Positions 42,528 to 51,584 of a stretch of 64,000 nucleotides of DNA are shown one piece after another. The notes beneath the pieces were generated by a model. The model was not told where the DNA came from, did not search any database, and was given only the letters and a program-made list of their open reading frames with translations. Source of the DNA: Skermanella stibiiresistens SB22 (GTDB taxonomy: Bacteria; Pseudomonadota; Alphaproteobacteria; Azospirillales; Azospirillaceae); contig NZ_AVFL01000002.1 in assembly GCF_000576635.1 (NCBI RefSeq), forward strand, positions 1 through 64,000, in the 5' to 3' direction. Position 1 is the first letter of the stretch. Every line of letters starts with the position of its first letter. The translations under genes were made by a program, and so were the position numbers.

Positions 42528-43690
42528 CGTATCGCCTCTCCCTCGACGTGATTTGGCCGGAGCGCCCGGACCAGTGAGCTGGCGCCACTGCTGCGCAGGA
42601 GCATGAACGGCTTGTCGAGACGCTGGCACAGGCGCTTGACCCGCAGGCACGCCGCGTGGCTGACGCAGTCGAGTGGGCAGAACACCATGTCCGCCTGCGT
42701 CACCAAATTCTCCAGGATCTTCGGCGCCTGTTCCAACCCGCCGTCATGGTGCAGCAGGCGGCCCTGGCGCCGTTCGACGGCGGACCGGATATGGGGGACC
42801 AGCGCCTGCCGGCCGCCGACATAGAGCACGCACTGCCCGGCCACGTTGATCGCGCGCAGGGTGCCGGGAGGCGGCTCAGCGGTGGCGGTCGCGGGCGGGG
42901 CGGGGGCTGTCGCCGCCGCCGCGTCGTCATCCAGCAGTTCGAGCCGCGCCACCCGCGCCTCCGCCGCGCGGCGGCGCTCCCGCTCCGCCGTCAGCCGGTG
43001 CTCGGCTCGTGCCAAGCGCGATTTCAGCGTGATCGTCTCCCGGGGATCGAACCCGGTCGCGGGAGCGGTGGCGCCGCATCGGGCACGGCGAAGCTCCGCC
43101 TCGTGGTCGCGCGCCTGCTTCTCCTTGGCGCGTTCAAGCTCCAGCTTGGCGGCTTGCAGCGTGTCCCGCTGGCGGGTCAACTCGGTGATCTGCTTCTCCG
43201 CCGTCGCCAGCCGTTGGATGGCGTTGCGGTTGTAGCTGCCCAGCACGTGGGACAGCATATGGACCTGACCATAGACGATGGTGATCAATTCCTGCGGCAC
43301 GGTCCGCAGCGTCATGATAGCCCAGTAGGCGCCGGCCACCCTGCCGCTGTCGAACGCCTTCCGCCACAGAGCCTCGATCTCGTCGCCGTCCTTGGCGGTG
43401 GAGAAGCGTCGGACATCGGCCGCGTGCTTGTCGTCCAGCATCTTGTGGAGGAAGCGGGCGAGCTTGCCGTTGGTCCCGGCTTCGCGGACGAAGTAGCTAT
43501 GGATGCAATAATCGGTCGCGTCGTCGGAAATGCGCAAGCCGCCCTTGCGGGTCAGCTTGCGCAGGTCGTCCATCGATAGGCAAGTGCCGATGATCGAACA
43601 GTGCAGGTGTTGGGCGATGTCCCAAAGCTTGCGCCGGCCCTTGGCCTCGTTCGGCAACTCCACGGAATCAGCTTCGCACCGCTCGCACAT
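42524..43690 (-). CDS. DUF2325 domain-containing protein with coiled coil
   Basis: A 388-residue protein of unknown function. Residues ~10-160 are helical and begin with a C-E-R-C pair and a conserved H-C-S-I-I-G-T-C-L-S-M-D-D-L-R-K segment. Residues ~165-260 form a long charged coiled coil (E-L-T-R-Q-R-D, then R-L-A-R-A-E-H-R-L-T-A-E-R-E-R-R-R). The C-terminal ~100 residues are the DUF2325 domain, with V-L-Y-V-G-G-R, the H-H-D-G-G-L-E motif and the cysteine-containing D-M-V-F-C-P-L-D-C-V-S-H-A-A-C. Conserved Cys and His suggest metal or haem binding, which is inference. It forms an operon with the Fur gene. Confidence 0.85.
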   Translation of the reverse strand: MCERCEADSVELPNEAKGRRKLWDIAQHLHCSIIGTCLSMDDLRKLTRKGGLRISDDATDYCIHSYFVREAGTNGKLARFLHKMLDDKHAADVRRFSTAKDGDEIEALWRKAFDSGRVAGAYWAIMTLRTVPQELITIVYGQVHMLSHVLGSYNRNAIQRLATAEKQITELTRQRDTLQAAKLELERAKEKQARDHEAELRRARCGATAPATGFDPRETITLKSRLARAEHRLTAERERRRAAEARVARLELLDDDAAAATAPAPPATATAEPPPGTLRAINVAGQCVLYVGGRQALVPHIRSAVERRQGRLLHHDGGLEQAPKILENLVTQADMVFCPLDCVSHAACLRVKRLCQRLDKPFMLLRSSGASSLVRALRPNHVEGEAIR

Positions 43691-43743
43691 GGTTCCTCGC
43701 GTCAATCGACATCAGAAGCGAGGACATGATACAGATTCGCAGT

Positions 43744-43762
43744 GAGGATGCAAATCATTCTC
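43744..43762. promoter_or_regulatory. Fur box upstream of the DUF2325-fur operon
   Basis: GAGGATGCAAATCATTCTC matches the classical 19-base Fur box (GATAATGATAATCATTATC) at 14 of 19 positions, including the whole AATCATT core. It lies 54-72 bases before the DUF2325 start, a normal operator position for the minus-strand operon. The plus-strand ltnD gene is more than 200 bases away and probably not the target. Confidence 0.65.
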
Positions 43763-43857
43763 AAGTGTCAGGCATGTCGGCGGGATGCCGATCGGGCCAG
43801 TTCCTTCCAGCGCCAACCAACCGCGATACGCGACCTCATCCTTCCGGTGAGTCGATC

Positions 43858-43912
43858 TGTGACGTGATGTGAAAATCTGTGAAAAGTGGCTTTACAGGTT
43901 AACGATTTGTGA
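43858..43912 (+). promoter_or_regulatory. helically phased TGTGA repeats before the tetronate operon
   Basis: TGTGA occurs at 43858, 43868, 43878 and 43908. The spacings are 10, 10 and 30 bases, so all copies lie on the same face of the DNA; two of them are within the longer direct repeat ATCTGTGA and one within ATTTGTGA. DeoR-type regulators often bind short direct repeats, and this operon encodes one. This is the likely operator of ltnD-otnC, 56-110 bases before the ltnD start. The rest of 43691-43967 apart from the Fur box shows nothing else I can support. Confidence 0.6.
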
Positions 43913-43967
43913 TAATTTGGTGGGCATGCCAGCAATCAGGCACAAAACATAACATCGGAGGATCGTC

Positions 43968-44879
43968 GTGGCGGCAGCCAACACTTTCCATGTCTGCATC
44001 GTCGGGTTGGGCTCCATGGGGATGGGGGCGGCAAAGTCCTGCATCCGCGCCGGCCTCCAGACCTACGGCATCGACATCAACCCCGCCGCCCGCGCCGACC
44101 TGAAGGACGCGGGCGCGGTCGATGTCGGCACCGACGGCGCGGCGTTCGCCGATAAGCTGGACGCCGTCCTGCTGCTGGTCGTCAACGCGGCGCAATGCAA
44201 GTCGGTGCTTTTTGGCGACGACGGCTTGGCCACCAAGCTCCGCCCCGGCACCGCGGTGATGGTCTCCGCCACGATTTCAGCCGACGAGGCCAAGTCGATC
44301 GAGGCGGGCTTGACGGAGCATGGCTTGGCCATGCTCGACGCTCCCGTCTCGGGCGGCGCCGTCAAGGCGGCGGCCGGCGAGATGACCGTCATGGCGTCCG
44401 GCGCCGCCGAGACCTTCGCGAAGCTGCGCCCCGTGCTCGACGCGGTCGCCGGCAAGGTCTACGAGATCGGCGCCGAGGTTGGCCTGGGCGCCACCGTCAA
44501 GATCATCCACCAGTTGCTGGCCGGCGTCCACATCGCCGCCGGAGCCGAGGCGATGGCGCTGGCCGCCCGCGCTGGCATCCCGCTCGACCTGATGTACGAT
44601 GTCGTCACGAACGCGGCTGGCAATTCCTGGATGTTCGAGAACCGCATGAAGCATGTGGTCGATGGCGACTACTCGCCCAAATCGGCGGTCGACATCTTCG
44701 TCAAGGATCTGGGTTTGGTGACCGAGACCGGCCGCACCCTCAAGTTCCCGCTGCCGCTGGCCTCCACCGCCTACACGATGTTCGCCAACGCCAGCAACGC
44801 CGGCTACGGCAAGGAGGACGACAGCGCGGTCATCAAGACCTTCGCCGGGATCACGCTGCCGGGTGGGAGTGCCAAGTGA
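43968..44879 (+). CDS. ltnD: L-threonate dehydrogenase
   Basis: A 303-residue NAD(P)-dependent enzyme of the 3-hydroxyisobutyrate dehydrogenase family that oxidises L-threonate at C2. The Rossmann motif is V-G-L-G-S-M-G-M-G near residues 11-19. The substrate motif D-A-P-V-S-G-G-A-V-K-A is near 125-135, and the catalytic lysine lies in G-A-T-V-K-I-I-H-Q near 172-180. GTG 43968 follows a GGAGG six bases ahead. It heads an operon with otnK, a DeoR gene, denD, a GntP permease and otnC, which fixes the pathway. Confidence 0.9.
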   Translation: MAAANTFHVCIVGLGSMGMGAAKSCIRAGLQTYGIDINPAARADLKDAGAVDVGTDGAAFADKLDAVLLLVVNAAQCKSVLFGDDGLATKLRPGTAVMVSATISADEAKSIEAGLTEHGLAMLDAPVSGGAVKAAAGEMTVMASGAAETFAKLRPVLDAVAGKVYEIGAEVGLGATVKIIHQLLAGVHIAAGAEAMALAARAGIPLDLMYDVVTNAAGNSWMFENRMKHVVDGDYSPKSAVDIFVKDLGLVTETGRTLKFPLPLASTAYTMFANASNAGYGKEDDSAVIKTFAGITLPGGSAK

Positions 44880-46135
44880 TGCGTCTCGGGATCATCGCCG
44901 ACGACTTCACCGGAGCGACCGACATCGCGGGCTTCCTGGTCGCCAATGGGCTCAGCACGATCCAGCTCAACGGCGTGCCGGAGGCTGGCTTGCAAGTCGA
45001 GGCCGACGCGGTCGTGATCAGCCTCAAGTCGCGCTCCTGCCCGGCGGACGAGGCGGTCACCATGAGCCTCGCCGCCCTGGAGTGGCTGCGCGCGCGGGAT
45101 TGCGAGCAGTTCTTCTTCAAATACTGCTCCACTTTCGACAGCACGCCGCGCGGCAATATCGGCCCGGTGACCGACGCGCTGCTCGACGCGCTGGGGGAGG
45201 ATTTCACCGTCATCTGCCCGGCGCTGCCGGTCAATGGGCGGACGATCTACAACGGTTATCTGTTCGTCAACGGCGTGCCCCTGGCCGAATCCGGCATGCG
45301 CCACCATCCCGTGACGCCGATGACCGATAGCAACCTGATGCGCCTGATGGAGGCGCAGTCCACCGGCAAGTGCGGCGACGTCCACGCCGACGATGTCGCG
45401 CGCGGCGTCGAGGCCGTCAAGGCGTCGCTCGATGCCTTGCGCGGCAAGGGCATGCGCTACGCCGTGCTCGACGTGCTGAACGCCGCCGATGTCGCGACCG
45501 TCGGCAAGGCGGTCGCCGGCATGCGGCTGGTGACGGGGGGCTCCGGTCTGGCCGACGGCATGGCGAAAGCCTGGACCGACCGCCTCAGCGATCCGGCGCA
45601 GGCCGCCGCCGCCGGCCGGCCCTCGGGCGAACGCCCGGTCGTGCTGTCCGGTTCGTGCTCGCAGATGACAAATGCCCAGGTCGCGGCATACAAGGACGAG
45701 GCTCCGGCCTGCCCGATCGATGTCGTCCGCTGCCTGTCGGACGAGGGTTACGCCGACGAACTGTTCGCCTGGGTCAGGGATCAACAGGGCGGCGACCTGG
45801 CGCCCCTGGTCTACGCCACGACCGATCCGGACGAACTCGCCCGCATCCAGAAACAACACGGCGCCGAGCAGGCCAGCGGGGCCGTGGAGAGGACTTTCGG
45901 GCAGTTGGCGAAGCTGCTCGCCGAGGATGGCACCGACACCTTCATCGTCGCCGGCGGCGAGACCTCCGGCATCGTCGTCCAGTCGCTCGGCGTCACGGGC
46001 TTCCACATCGGTCCGCAGATAGCGCCCGGCGTGCCGTGGGTGCGCGCGGTCGACCGGCCGATCTCGCTGGCGTTGAAGTCGGGCAATTTCGGCGGTCCCC
46101 GCTTCTTCTTCGACGCCCAGGAAAAGCGGGGCTGA
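44879..46135 (+). CDS. otnK: 3-oxo-tetronate kinase (four-carbon acid sugar kinase, DUF1537)
   Basis: A 418-residue kinase that phosphorylates 3-oxo-tetronate at O4. The N-terminal domain opens with L-G-I-I-A-D-D-F-T-G-A-T-D, the family signature, then F-F-K-Y-C-S-T-F-D-S-T-P-R-G-N-I-G near 79-94. The C-terminal nucleotide-binding domain has V-L-S-G-S-C-S near 256 and V-A-G-G-E-T-S-G near 360. Its ATG overlaps the ltnD stop by one base, so translation is coupled. Confidence 0.93.
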   Translation: MRLGIIADDFTGATDIAGFLVANGLSTIQLNGVPEAGLQVEADAVVISLKSRSCPADEAVTMSLAALEWLRARDCEQFFFKYCSTFDSTPRGNIGPVTDALLDALGEDFTVICPALPVNGRTIYNGYLFVNGVPLAESGMRHHPVTPMTDSNLMRLMEAQSTGKCGDVHADDVARGVEAVKASLDALRGKGMRYAVLDVLNAADVATVGKAVAGMRLVTGGSGLADGMAKAWTDRLSDPAQAAAAGRPSGERPVVLSGSCSQMTNAQVAAYKDEAPACPIDVVRCLSDEGYADELFAWVRDQQGGDLAPLVYATTDPDELARIQKQHGAEQASGAVERTFGQLAKLLAEDGTDTFIVAGGETSGIVVQSLGVTGFHIGPQIAPGVPWVRAVDRPISLALKSGNFGGPRFFFDAQEKRG

Positions 46136-46150
46136 GGCCCGGCGGTCGCC

Positions 46151-46927
46151 ATGGCGAAAGCCCCGATGATCCCGGCCGAGCGGCGGCATTTCATCGCGTC
46201 CAATCTGGCGGGGCGCGGTGTCATCAGCATCGCGGAGCTGACCGACCTGCTCGGCGTGTCGCACATGACGATCCGCCGTGACATCCAGCAGCTGGAGCGG
46301 GACGGGCAGGTGATGTCCGTCACCGGCGGCGTCCAGTTGCCGGAGCGGATTTCGGTCGAGCCGTCGCATGTCGTCAAGGCGCGGCTCCAGCACGGCCAAA
46401 AGGCCGCCATCGGCAAGGCCGCGGCGGAATTGGTGCCGGAAGGTGCCGTGATCTACCTGGACGCCGGAACGACCACGTTGGAGATCGCGCGGCGGCTGCC
46501 CGACCGTTCCGACATCACGGTGGTGACCAACGACTTCGTGGTGGCGGCGTTCCTGGCCCAGAACTCGGCCTGCCGTCTCTACCACTCCGGCGGCGAGGTC
46601 GAGCGGGAGAACCAGTCCTGCGTTGGGGAGTCGGCGGCCCAGTCCATCCGCCGCTTCAACTTCGACGTGGCGTTCCTGTCGACCTCGTCCTGGGGCATGC
46701 GCGGCGTCTCGACACCGGCGGAGAACAAGGTGCCGGTCAAACAGGCGATCGTCAAATGCGCGGTCAAACCGGTGCTGGTCACCGATTCCAGCAAATACGG
46801 CAAGGTTGGCACCTTCAACGCCGTTCCGCTCGAAGCACTCGGCGCCATCGTCACCGATGACGGGCTGGCGCCAAGCGTCCGCGACGCGCTGACCGGCATG
46901 GGCATCGCCGTCCACATCGCGGGCTGA
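46151..46927 (+). CDS. DeoR/GlpR-family regulator of the tetronate operon
   Basis: A 258-residue repressor with an N-terminal DeoR helix-turn-helix (I-S-I-A-E-L-T-D-L-L-G-V-S-H-M-T-I-R-R-D, residues ~25-44). The sugar-phosphate sensor domain has L-D-A-G-T-T-T-L-E-I-A near 101-111 and V-T-N-D near 124-127. It most likely responds to a tetronate phosphate and binds the phased TGTGA repeats before ltnD. It lies 15 bases after otnK and is itself in the operon, giving feedback. Confidence 0.9.
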   Translation: MAKAPMIPAERRHFIASNLAGRGVISIAELTDLLGVSHMTIRRDIQQLERDGQVMSVTGGVQLPERISVEPSHVVKARLQHGQKAAIGKAAAELVPEGAVIYLDAGTTTLEIARRLPDRSDITVVTNDFVVAAFLAQNSACRLYHSGGEVERENQSCVGESAAQSIRRFNFDVAFLSTSSWGMRGVSTPAENKVPVKQAIVKCAVKPVLVTDSSKYGKVGTFNAVPLEALGAIVTDDGLAPSVRDALTGMGIAVHIAG

Positions 46928-46988
46928 GCCACGGCGGCAGCAGCGCCTGAACAAGCAAGCAACTCCAAGTCCAAGGGAAGTGAACACC

Positions 46989-47945
46989 ATGAAACTCGTC
47001 GTCACCGGCGGCGCCGGCTTCCTCGGCGCCCGTCTGATCGGCACCCTCCTGTCCCAGGAGCGGCCCGCTGGATTCCCGGAATTCACGTCGATCGTCTCGG
47101 TCGATCTGGCGGCCTGTCCCGTCGATGACGCCCGCGTCCAGTCGGTCACCGGCGACATCGCCGGCAAGGCCTTCATCGAGAGCGTCATCACGCCGGATGT
47201 CGGCGCGGTCTATCACCTCGCCGCCGTCGTCAGCGGTCAGGCGGAAGCCGATTTCGACCTGGGCATGGCGGTCAACATGGCGGGAACGCTGACGCTGCTG
47301 GAGGCCTGCCGCAAGCTACCCCAGCCGCCGCGATTCGTCTTCGCCAGCTCGCTCGCCGTATTCGGCGGCAAGCTGCCGGATCTGGTGCCCGACGACATCG
47401 CCGTTATGCCGCAATCGTCCTATGGCGCCCAGAAGGCGATCGGCGAGCTGCTGGTCAACGACTTCTCCCGCAAGGGCTTCGTCGATGGCCGGGTCTGCCG
47501 CCTGCCGACCATCGTGGTCCGGCCCGGCAAGCCCAACGCCGCGGCATCGTCCTTCGCCAGCGGCATCATCCGCGAGCCGCTGGCGGGCGTCGACAGCGTC
47601 TGCCCCGTTCCGACCGGTACGCGCCTGTGGATCTCGTCGCCCGACACCGTGATCGCCAACCTGATCCAGGCCGCCGTGGTGGAGGCATCGCGGTTCGGTG
47701 ACACCCGCACCGTCAACCTGCCCGGCATCAGCGTCACCGTGGCCGAGATGCTCGACGGGCTGGAGCGGGTCGGCGGCAAGGATGCCCGCGCCCGCGTCAC
47801 CCTGGCGGAGGACGAGCGGATCAAGCGGATCGTGCTGAGCTGGCCCGGCGATTTCGACGTGACCCGCAGTCTGTCCCTGGGCTTCACCCGCGACGGCGAC
47901 TTCGACGGCGTCGTCCGCGCCCACATGCGCGACCATGGCCAGTGA
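46989..47945 (+). CDS. denD: D-erythronate dehydrogenase (short-chain/epimerase family)
   Basis: A 318-residue extended short-chain dehydrogenase. The NAD-binding motif is V-T-G-G-A-G-F-L-G near residues 5-13, the active-site serine lies in F-A-S-S-L-A-V-F-G near 119, and the Y-x-x-x-K pair is S-Y-G-A-Q-K. It resembles DenD, which oxidises D-erythronate at C2. The start is ATG 46989, with AAGGGAAG upstream; an in-frame GTG at 46980 has no room for a ribosome site. With ltnD it lets one kinase/aldolase pair serve two acid sugars. Confidence 0.87.
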   Translation: MKLVVTGGAGFLGARLIGTLLSQERPAGFPEFTSIVSVDLAACPVDDARVQSVTGDIAGKAFIESVITPDVGAVYHLAAVVSGQAEADFDLGMAVNMAGTLTLLEACRKLPQPPRFVFASSLAVFGGKLPDLVPDDIAVMPQSSYGAQKAIGELLVNDFSRKGFVDGRVCRLPTIVVRPGKPNAAASSFASGIIREPLAGVDSVCPVPTGTRLWISSPDTVIANLIQAAVVEASRFGDTRTVNLPGISVTVAEMLDGLERVGGKDARARVTLAEDERIKRIVLSWPGDFDVTRSLSLGFTRDGDFDGVVRAHMRDHGQ

Positions 47946-47996
47946 CTTTGATCGGCCACCGTCCAAACAAGCAATAATCTCAAGGAAGCATACCCT

Positions 47997-49400
47997 ATGA
48001 ACGGCGCGGTCTCCGCGGTCGGGCCCACGGCCATCTATGGCTTGGGCTTCGCCATCTTCATCCTGATCGTGCTCGTACTGCGCACGAAGATCCATCCCGT
48101 GCTGGCTCTCGTCATCGCGGCGTCGATCTCGGGCATTTCGGCCGGCATGGCCCCCGAGGCCATCGTCAAATCGATCACCACCGGCTTCGGCGCCACGCTC
48201 TCCACCATCGGTCTCGTCATCGGCTTCGGCGTCATGATGGGCCGCATCCTGGAAATCTCCGGGGCGGCCGAGCGCATGGCGCTCAGCTTCGTCCGCACGC
48301 TTGGCGAGAAGCGCGAGGAATGGGCGATGACGGCGACCGGTTACATCGTCTCCATCCCGATCTTCTGCGACAGCGCCTTCGTCATCCTCAGCCCGCTGGT
48401 GCGGGCCCTGTCGCAGAATACCGGCAAGTCGCTCCTGACGCTGGGCATCTCGCTGGCCGGTGGCCTGATGCTGACCCACCACGCGGTGCCGCCGACGCCC
48501 GGCCCCCTGGGCGTCGCCGGCATCTTCGGAATCGACATCGGCCTGATGATCTTCTGGGGTGTCGTGCTGACCCTCCCCAGCACCATCGTGCTGGTTTGGT
48601 ACGCCCGCTTCATGGGACCGCGCCTGGAGGCGATGATCGAGCGCGACACCGGCGAAAACCTCAGCGCCGCCTACCGGCAGTTCAAGGACGCCGAGCAGGC
48701 CCGCTCGACGGAGCTGCCGCCGCTTTGGCTGTCGGTTCTCCCGATCGTCGTGCCGATCGTGCTGATCTTCGTCAACACCCTGGTCGCCGGCATCGTCAAG
48801 GCCAGCGGCGACGCGTCCATGGCGGCCTCGCTGCCGGTCCAGGTCGCGGCCTTCATCGGCAATCCGGTCATCGCGGTCGGTCTGGGTGTCGTCGTGGCCG
48901 TCTATGGCCTGGCGTCGCGCCGTCCCCGCCAGGAAGTGATCATGGAGATGGAGAAGGGCGTCGAGAGCGCCGGCATCATCCTGCTGGTCACGGGAGCCGG
49001 CGGCGCCCTGGGAGCGGTCCTGCGCGACAGCGGCACCGGCCAGTACATGGGCGAGCTGGTGGCGACGCTGCCGCTTCCCGCCGTGCTGATCCCGTTCGTG
49101 ATCTCGTCGCTGGTCCGGCTGATCCAAGGCAGCGGCACGGTCGCGATGATCACCGGCGCGTCGATCTCGGCTCCGATCCTGATGCAGATCCCCGACGTCA
49201 ACATGGTGTTCGCGGCCCAGGCGGCGGCGATCGGCTCGATGGTGTTCGGCTATTTCAACGACAGCTACTTCTGGGTTATCAACCGCATGCTGGGCGTCCG
49301 GAACGCCAAGCACCAGATGCTCCTCTGGTCGGTCCCGACGACGCTGTGCTGGGCCACCGCCATGGTCACGCTGTTGATCTTCAACGCCCTGCTGGGTTGA
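47997..49400 (+). CDS. GntP-family acid-sugar:H+ symporter
   Basis: A 467-residue membrane protein with about twelve to fourteen helices, of the gluconate:H+ symporter family. It has the motif I-P-I-F-C-D-S-A-F-V-I-L near residue 119-130 and H-H-A-V-P-P-T-P-G-P near 160-169. Its position between denD and otnC indicates that it imports threonate/erythronate. A CAAGGAAG ribosome site precedes the ATG. Confidence 0.92.
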   Translation: MNGAVSAVGPTAIYGLGFAIFILIVLVLRTKIHPVLALVIAASISGISAGMAPEAIVKSITTGFGATLSTIGLVIGFGVMMGRILEISGAAERMALSFVRTLGEKREEWAMTATGYIVSIPIFCDSAFVILSPLVRALSQNTGKSLLTLGISLAGGLMLTHHAVPPTPGPLGVAGIFGIDIGLMIFWGVVLTLPSTIVLVWYARFMGPRLEAMIERDTGENLSAAYRQFKDAEQARSTELPPLWLSVLPIVVPIVLIFVNTLVAGIVKASGDASMAASLPVQVAAFIGNPVIAVGLGVVVAVYGLASRRPRQEVIMEMEKGVESAGIILLVTGAGGALGAVLRDSGTGQYMGELVATLPLPAVLIPFVISSLVRLIQGSGTVAMITGASISAPILMQIPDVNMVFAAQAAAIGSMVFGYFNDSYFWVINRMLGVRNAKHQMLLWSVPTTLCWATAMVTLLIFNALLG

Positions 49401-49432
49401 TCCATACTGGCTGGTGAAGGGAAGGGAACCGG

Positions 49433-50068
49433 ATGATGAGGGAAAACGAAGCCCGCGAGGTGTTGTGCCGGATGGGCGACCTGTTGTACCGGCGCGGACT
49501 GGTCCATGGGTCCTCGGGCAATCTCAGCGTCCGGCTGGACGATGGCTGGCTGGTGACGCCGACCAACAGTTCGCTCGGCGCGCTGGACCCGGCGCAGCTG
49601 GCGCGGCTCGACGCGTCGGGCCGCCACATCGGCGGCGACCCGCCGTCGAAGGAGGCGTTCCTGCACACCTGCGTCTATGACGTGCGTCCGGACGCGGGAG
49701 CCATCGTCCACACCCACTCGACCCACTCGGTCGCCGTGTCGTGCCTGGACCACCAGCCGGGGGCGCCGGTCCTGCCGCCGCTGACGGCCTACTACGTCAT
49801 GCGGGTCGGCGACTTGGCCCTGGTGCCCTACTACCGGCCCGGCGACGAACGGCTGGCAATGGCGGTCAAGGACGTCGCGGTCAAGCACGCGGCGGTGCTG
49901 CTGGCGAACCATGGTCCCGTAATCGCCGGCAAGACCCTCAACGACGCGCTCTACGCCCTGGAGGAGCTGGAGGAGACCGCGAAGCTCCACTTCCTCCTGC
50001 ACGGCCACCCGATACGGCCACTAACGCCGGAGCAGGTCGCCGAACTGGGCGTCGTGTTCAAGAGCTAG
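49433..50068 (+). CDS. otnC: 3-oxo-tetronate 4-phosphate decarboxylase (class II aldolase family)
   Basis: A 211-residue class II aldolase/adducin-fold enzyme. The phosphate loop is S-S-G-N-L-S near residues 27-32. The zinc ligands are H94 and H96 in the H-T-H-S-T-H-S stretch, with a later histidine in A-N-H-G-P-V near 159-164; the catalytic glutamate lies in S-K-E-A-F. It converts 3-oxo-tetronate 4-phosphate to dihydroxyacetone phosphate and CO2, ending the pathway. It is the last gene of the operon. Confidence 0.92.
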   Translation: MMRENEAREVLCRMGDLLYRRGLVHGSSGNLSVRLDDGWLVTPTNSSLGALDPAQLARLDASGRHIGGDPPSKEAFLHTCVYDVRPDAGAIVHTHSTHSVAVSCLDHQPGAPVLPPLTAYYVMRVGDLALVPYYRPGDERLAMAVKDVAVKHAAVLLANHGPVIAGKTLNDALYALEELEETAKLHFLLHGHPIRPLTPEQVAELGVVFKS

Positions 50069-50117
50069 GATCCGGACGATCCCGGTCCCCGATCAACCGA
50101 CGAGAGGAGCGACCGGC

Positions 50118-51545
50118 ATGTCCGGCGCGTCGAACGCCGGCTCACCTGGGCTGAGCGGCTTGAGATCGGTCGGAGCCCTCATGGTGCTGTGCGGGGCGAT
50201 CTTCCTCGAGGGCATCGATGTCGCGATGCTCAACGTGGCGGCCCCCGCGATCCGTGCCGAGCTGGGTCTCGAAACGACCACCTTGAGCGCCGTGGTCAGC
50301 CTCTATGTCCTCGGGTACGCCGGTTTCATGCTGCTCGGCGGCCGCGCCGCCGATCTGCTGGGCAAGCGCCGCGTCTTCATGGCGGCGCTCGCCGTCTTCA
50401 TCCTGTTCTCGGGCCTCGGTGGCTTCGCGACCGAGGGCTGGATGCTGCTGGTGGCGCGTTTCGTCACGGGCGTCGCTTCCGCCTTCATGACGCCGGCGGG
50501 GCTCGCCCTGATCACGGCGAACTTCGCCCAGGGTCCCGCGCGCAACCAAGCCATCCTGATCTATTCCGCCACCGGAGCCGCCGGCTTCTCGCTCGGTCTC
50601 GTCGCCGGCGGGCTGCTCGCGGCGGTCGATTGGCGGCTTGTCTTCTTCACGCCGGTCATCCTGGCCGTGATCATCTTCGCGCTGACGCCCATCCTGATCG
50701 CGGACGATGGGCGCCGGGACCGCAACCGCAACCGTTCGTTCGATCTGCCGGGCGCCGTGCTCCTGACATCGGCGATGCTGCTCGCGGCCTTCACCGTCAC
50801 CCGGCTGGAGAACCCGTTCCACGCGCCGGTCCTCACGGTCGGCGCCCTCGTTACCAGCCTGCTCCTCGCCGCCGCGTTCATCGTGGTGGAAACGCGGCGG
50901 CCCGACCCGCTGGTCCGGCTCGGCATCCTGAGATCCGACCGTCTCGTCCGGGCCAATCTGGGGGCGCTGCTGTTCGCGGCCGCGTTCTTCGCGTTCCAGT
51001 TCCTGGTCTCGATCTACCTCCAGGAATTGTTGGGTTGGACCCCGCTCGAGACCAGCCTGGCGCTGCTCGCGGTAGCGGTCGACGCGGTCGTCGCGCCGAC
51101 CGTGACACCCTGGCTGGTGACGCGCTTCGGCACGCCGAGGGTGGTCGTCGCGGGGCTCGCGCTGTCGGGCCTGTCCTACGCGCTGTTCCTGCGGCTCGAC
51201 CTTGGCTGGACCTACGCCGCGATGTTCCCGTCCATGATCCTGATCGGGCTCTCCTTCGCCTTCGTCTATGGACCCCTGACCATCCTGGCCACCGATGGCA
51301 TCGCCGAGGCGGAGCAAGGTCTGGCCAGCGCGCTCGTCAACACCTCGTTCCAGTTCGGCGCCGGCATCGGCCTCTCGGCGGCCAGCGCCATCAGCGTGCT
51401 GGCGCTTGGAGCCGACCCATCGCCCGACGCGCGCCTGGAGGCGATCCGGCTGGCCCTGTTGGTTCCGGTTGCCGCCATCAGCCTCGGCATCCTGGTGGCG
51501 GTCGGCGGCCTTCATCGGCAAACGTCCCGCGGGTGCATCCACTGA
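50118..51545 (+). CDS. MFS transporter, 14-helix drug:H+ antiporter (DHA2) type
   Basis: A 475-residue major facilitator with about fourteen helices. Motif A appears as G-G-R-A-A-D-L-L-G-K-R-R near residues 74-85, and the N-terminus has D-V-A-M-L-N-V-A-A-P-A-I as in the DHA2 (EmrB/QacA-like) branch. The helix-5 motif C region reads G-F-S-L-G-L-V-A-G-G, typical of exporters. It lies 49 bases past otnC but is functionally unrelated. Substrate unknown. Confidence 0.9.
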   Translation: MSGASNAGSPGLSGLRSVGALMVLCGAIFLEGIDVAMLNVAAPAIRAELGLETTTLSAVVSLYVLGYAGFMLLGGRAADLLGKRRVFMAALAVFILFSGLGGFATEGWMLLVARFVTGVASAFMTPAGLALITANFAQGPARNQAILIYSATGAAGFSLGLVAGGLLAAVDWRLVFFTPVILAVIIFALTPILIADDGRRDRNRNRSFDLPGAVLLTSAMLLAAFTVTRLENPFHAPVLTVGALVTSLLLAAAFIVVETRRPDPLVRLGILRSDRLVRANLGALLFAAAFFAFQFLVSIYLQELLGWTPLETSLALLAVAVDAVVAPTVTPWLVTRFGTPRVVVAGLALSGLSYALFLRLDLGWTYAAMFPSMILIGLSFAFVYGPLTILATDGIAEAEQGLASALVNTSFQFGAGIGLSAASAISVLALGADPSPDARLEAIRLALLVPVAAISLGILVAVGGLHRQTSRGCIH

Positions 51546-51584
51546 CCGCTTGACCCGCTGATGGTCTTGGGTGAGTTTGCCGGC

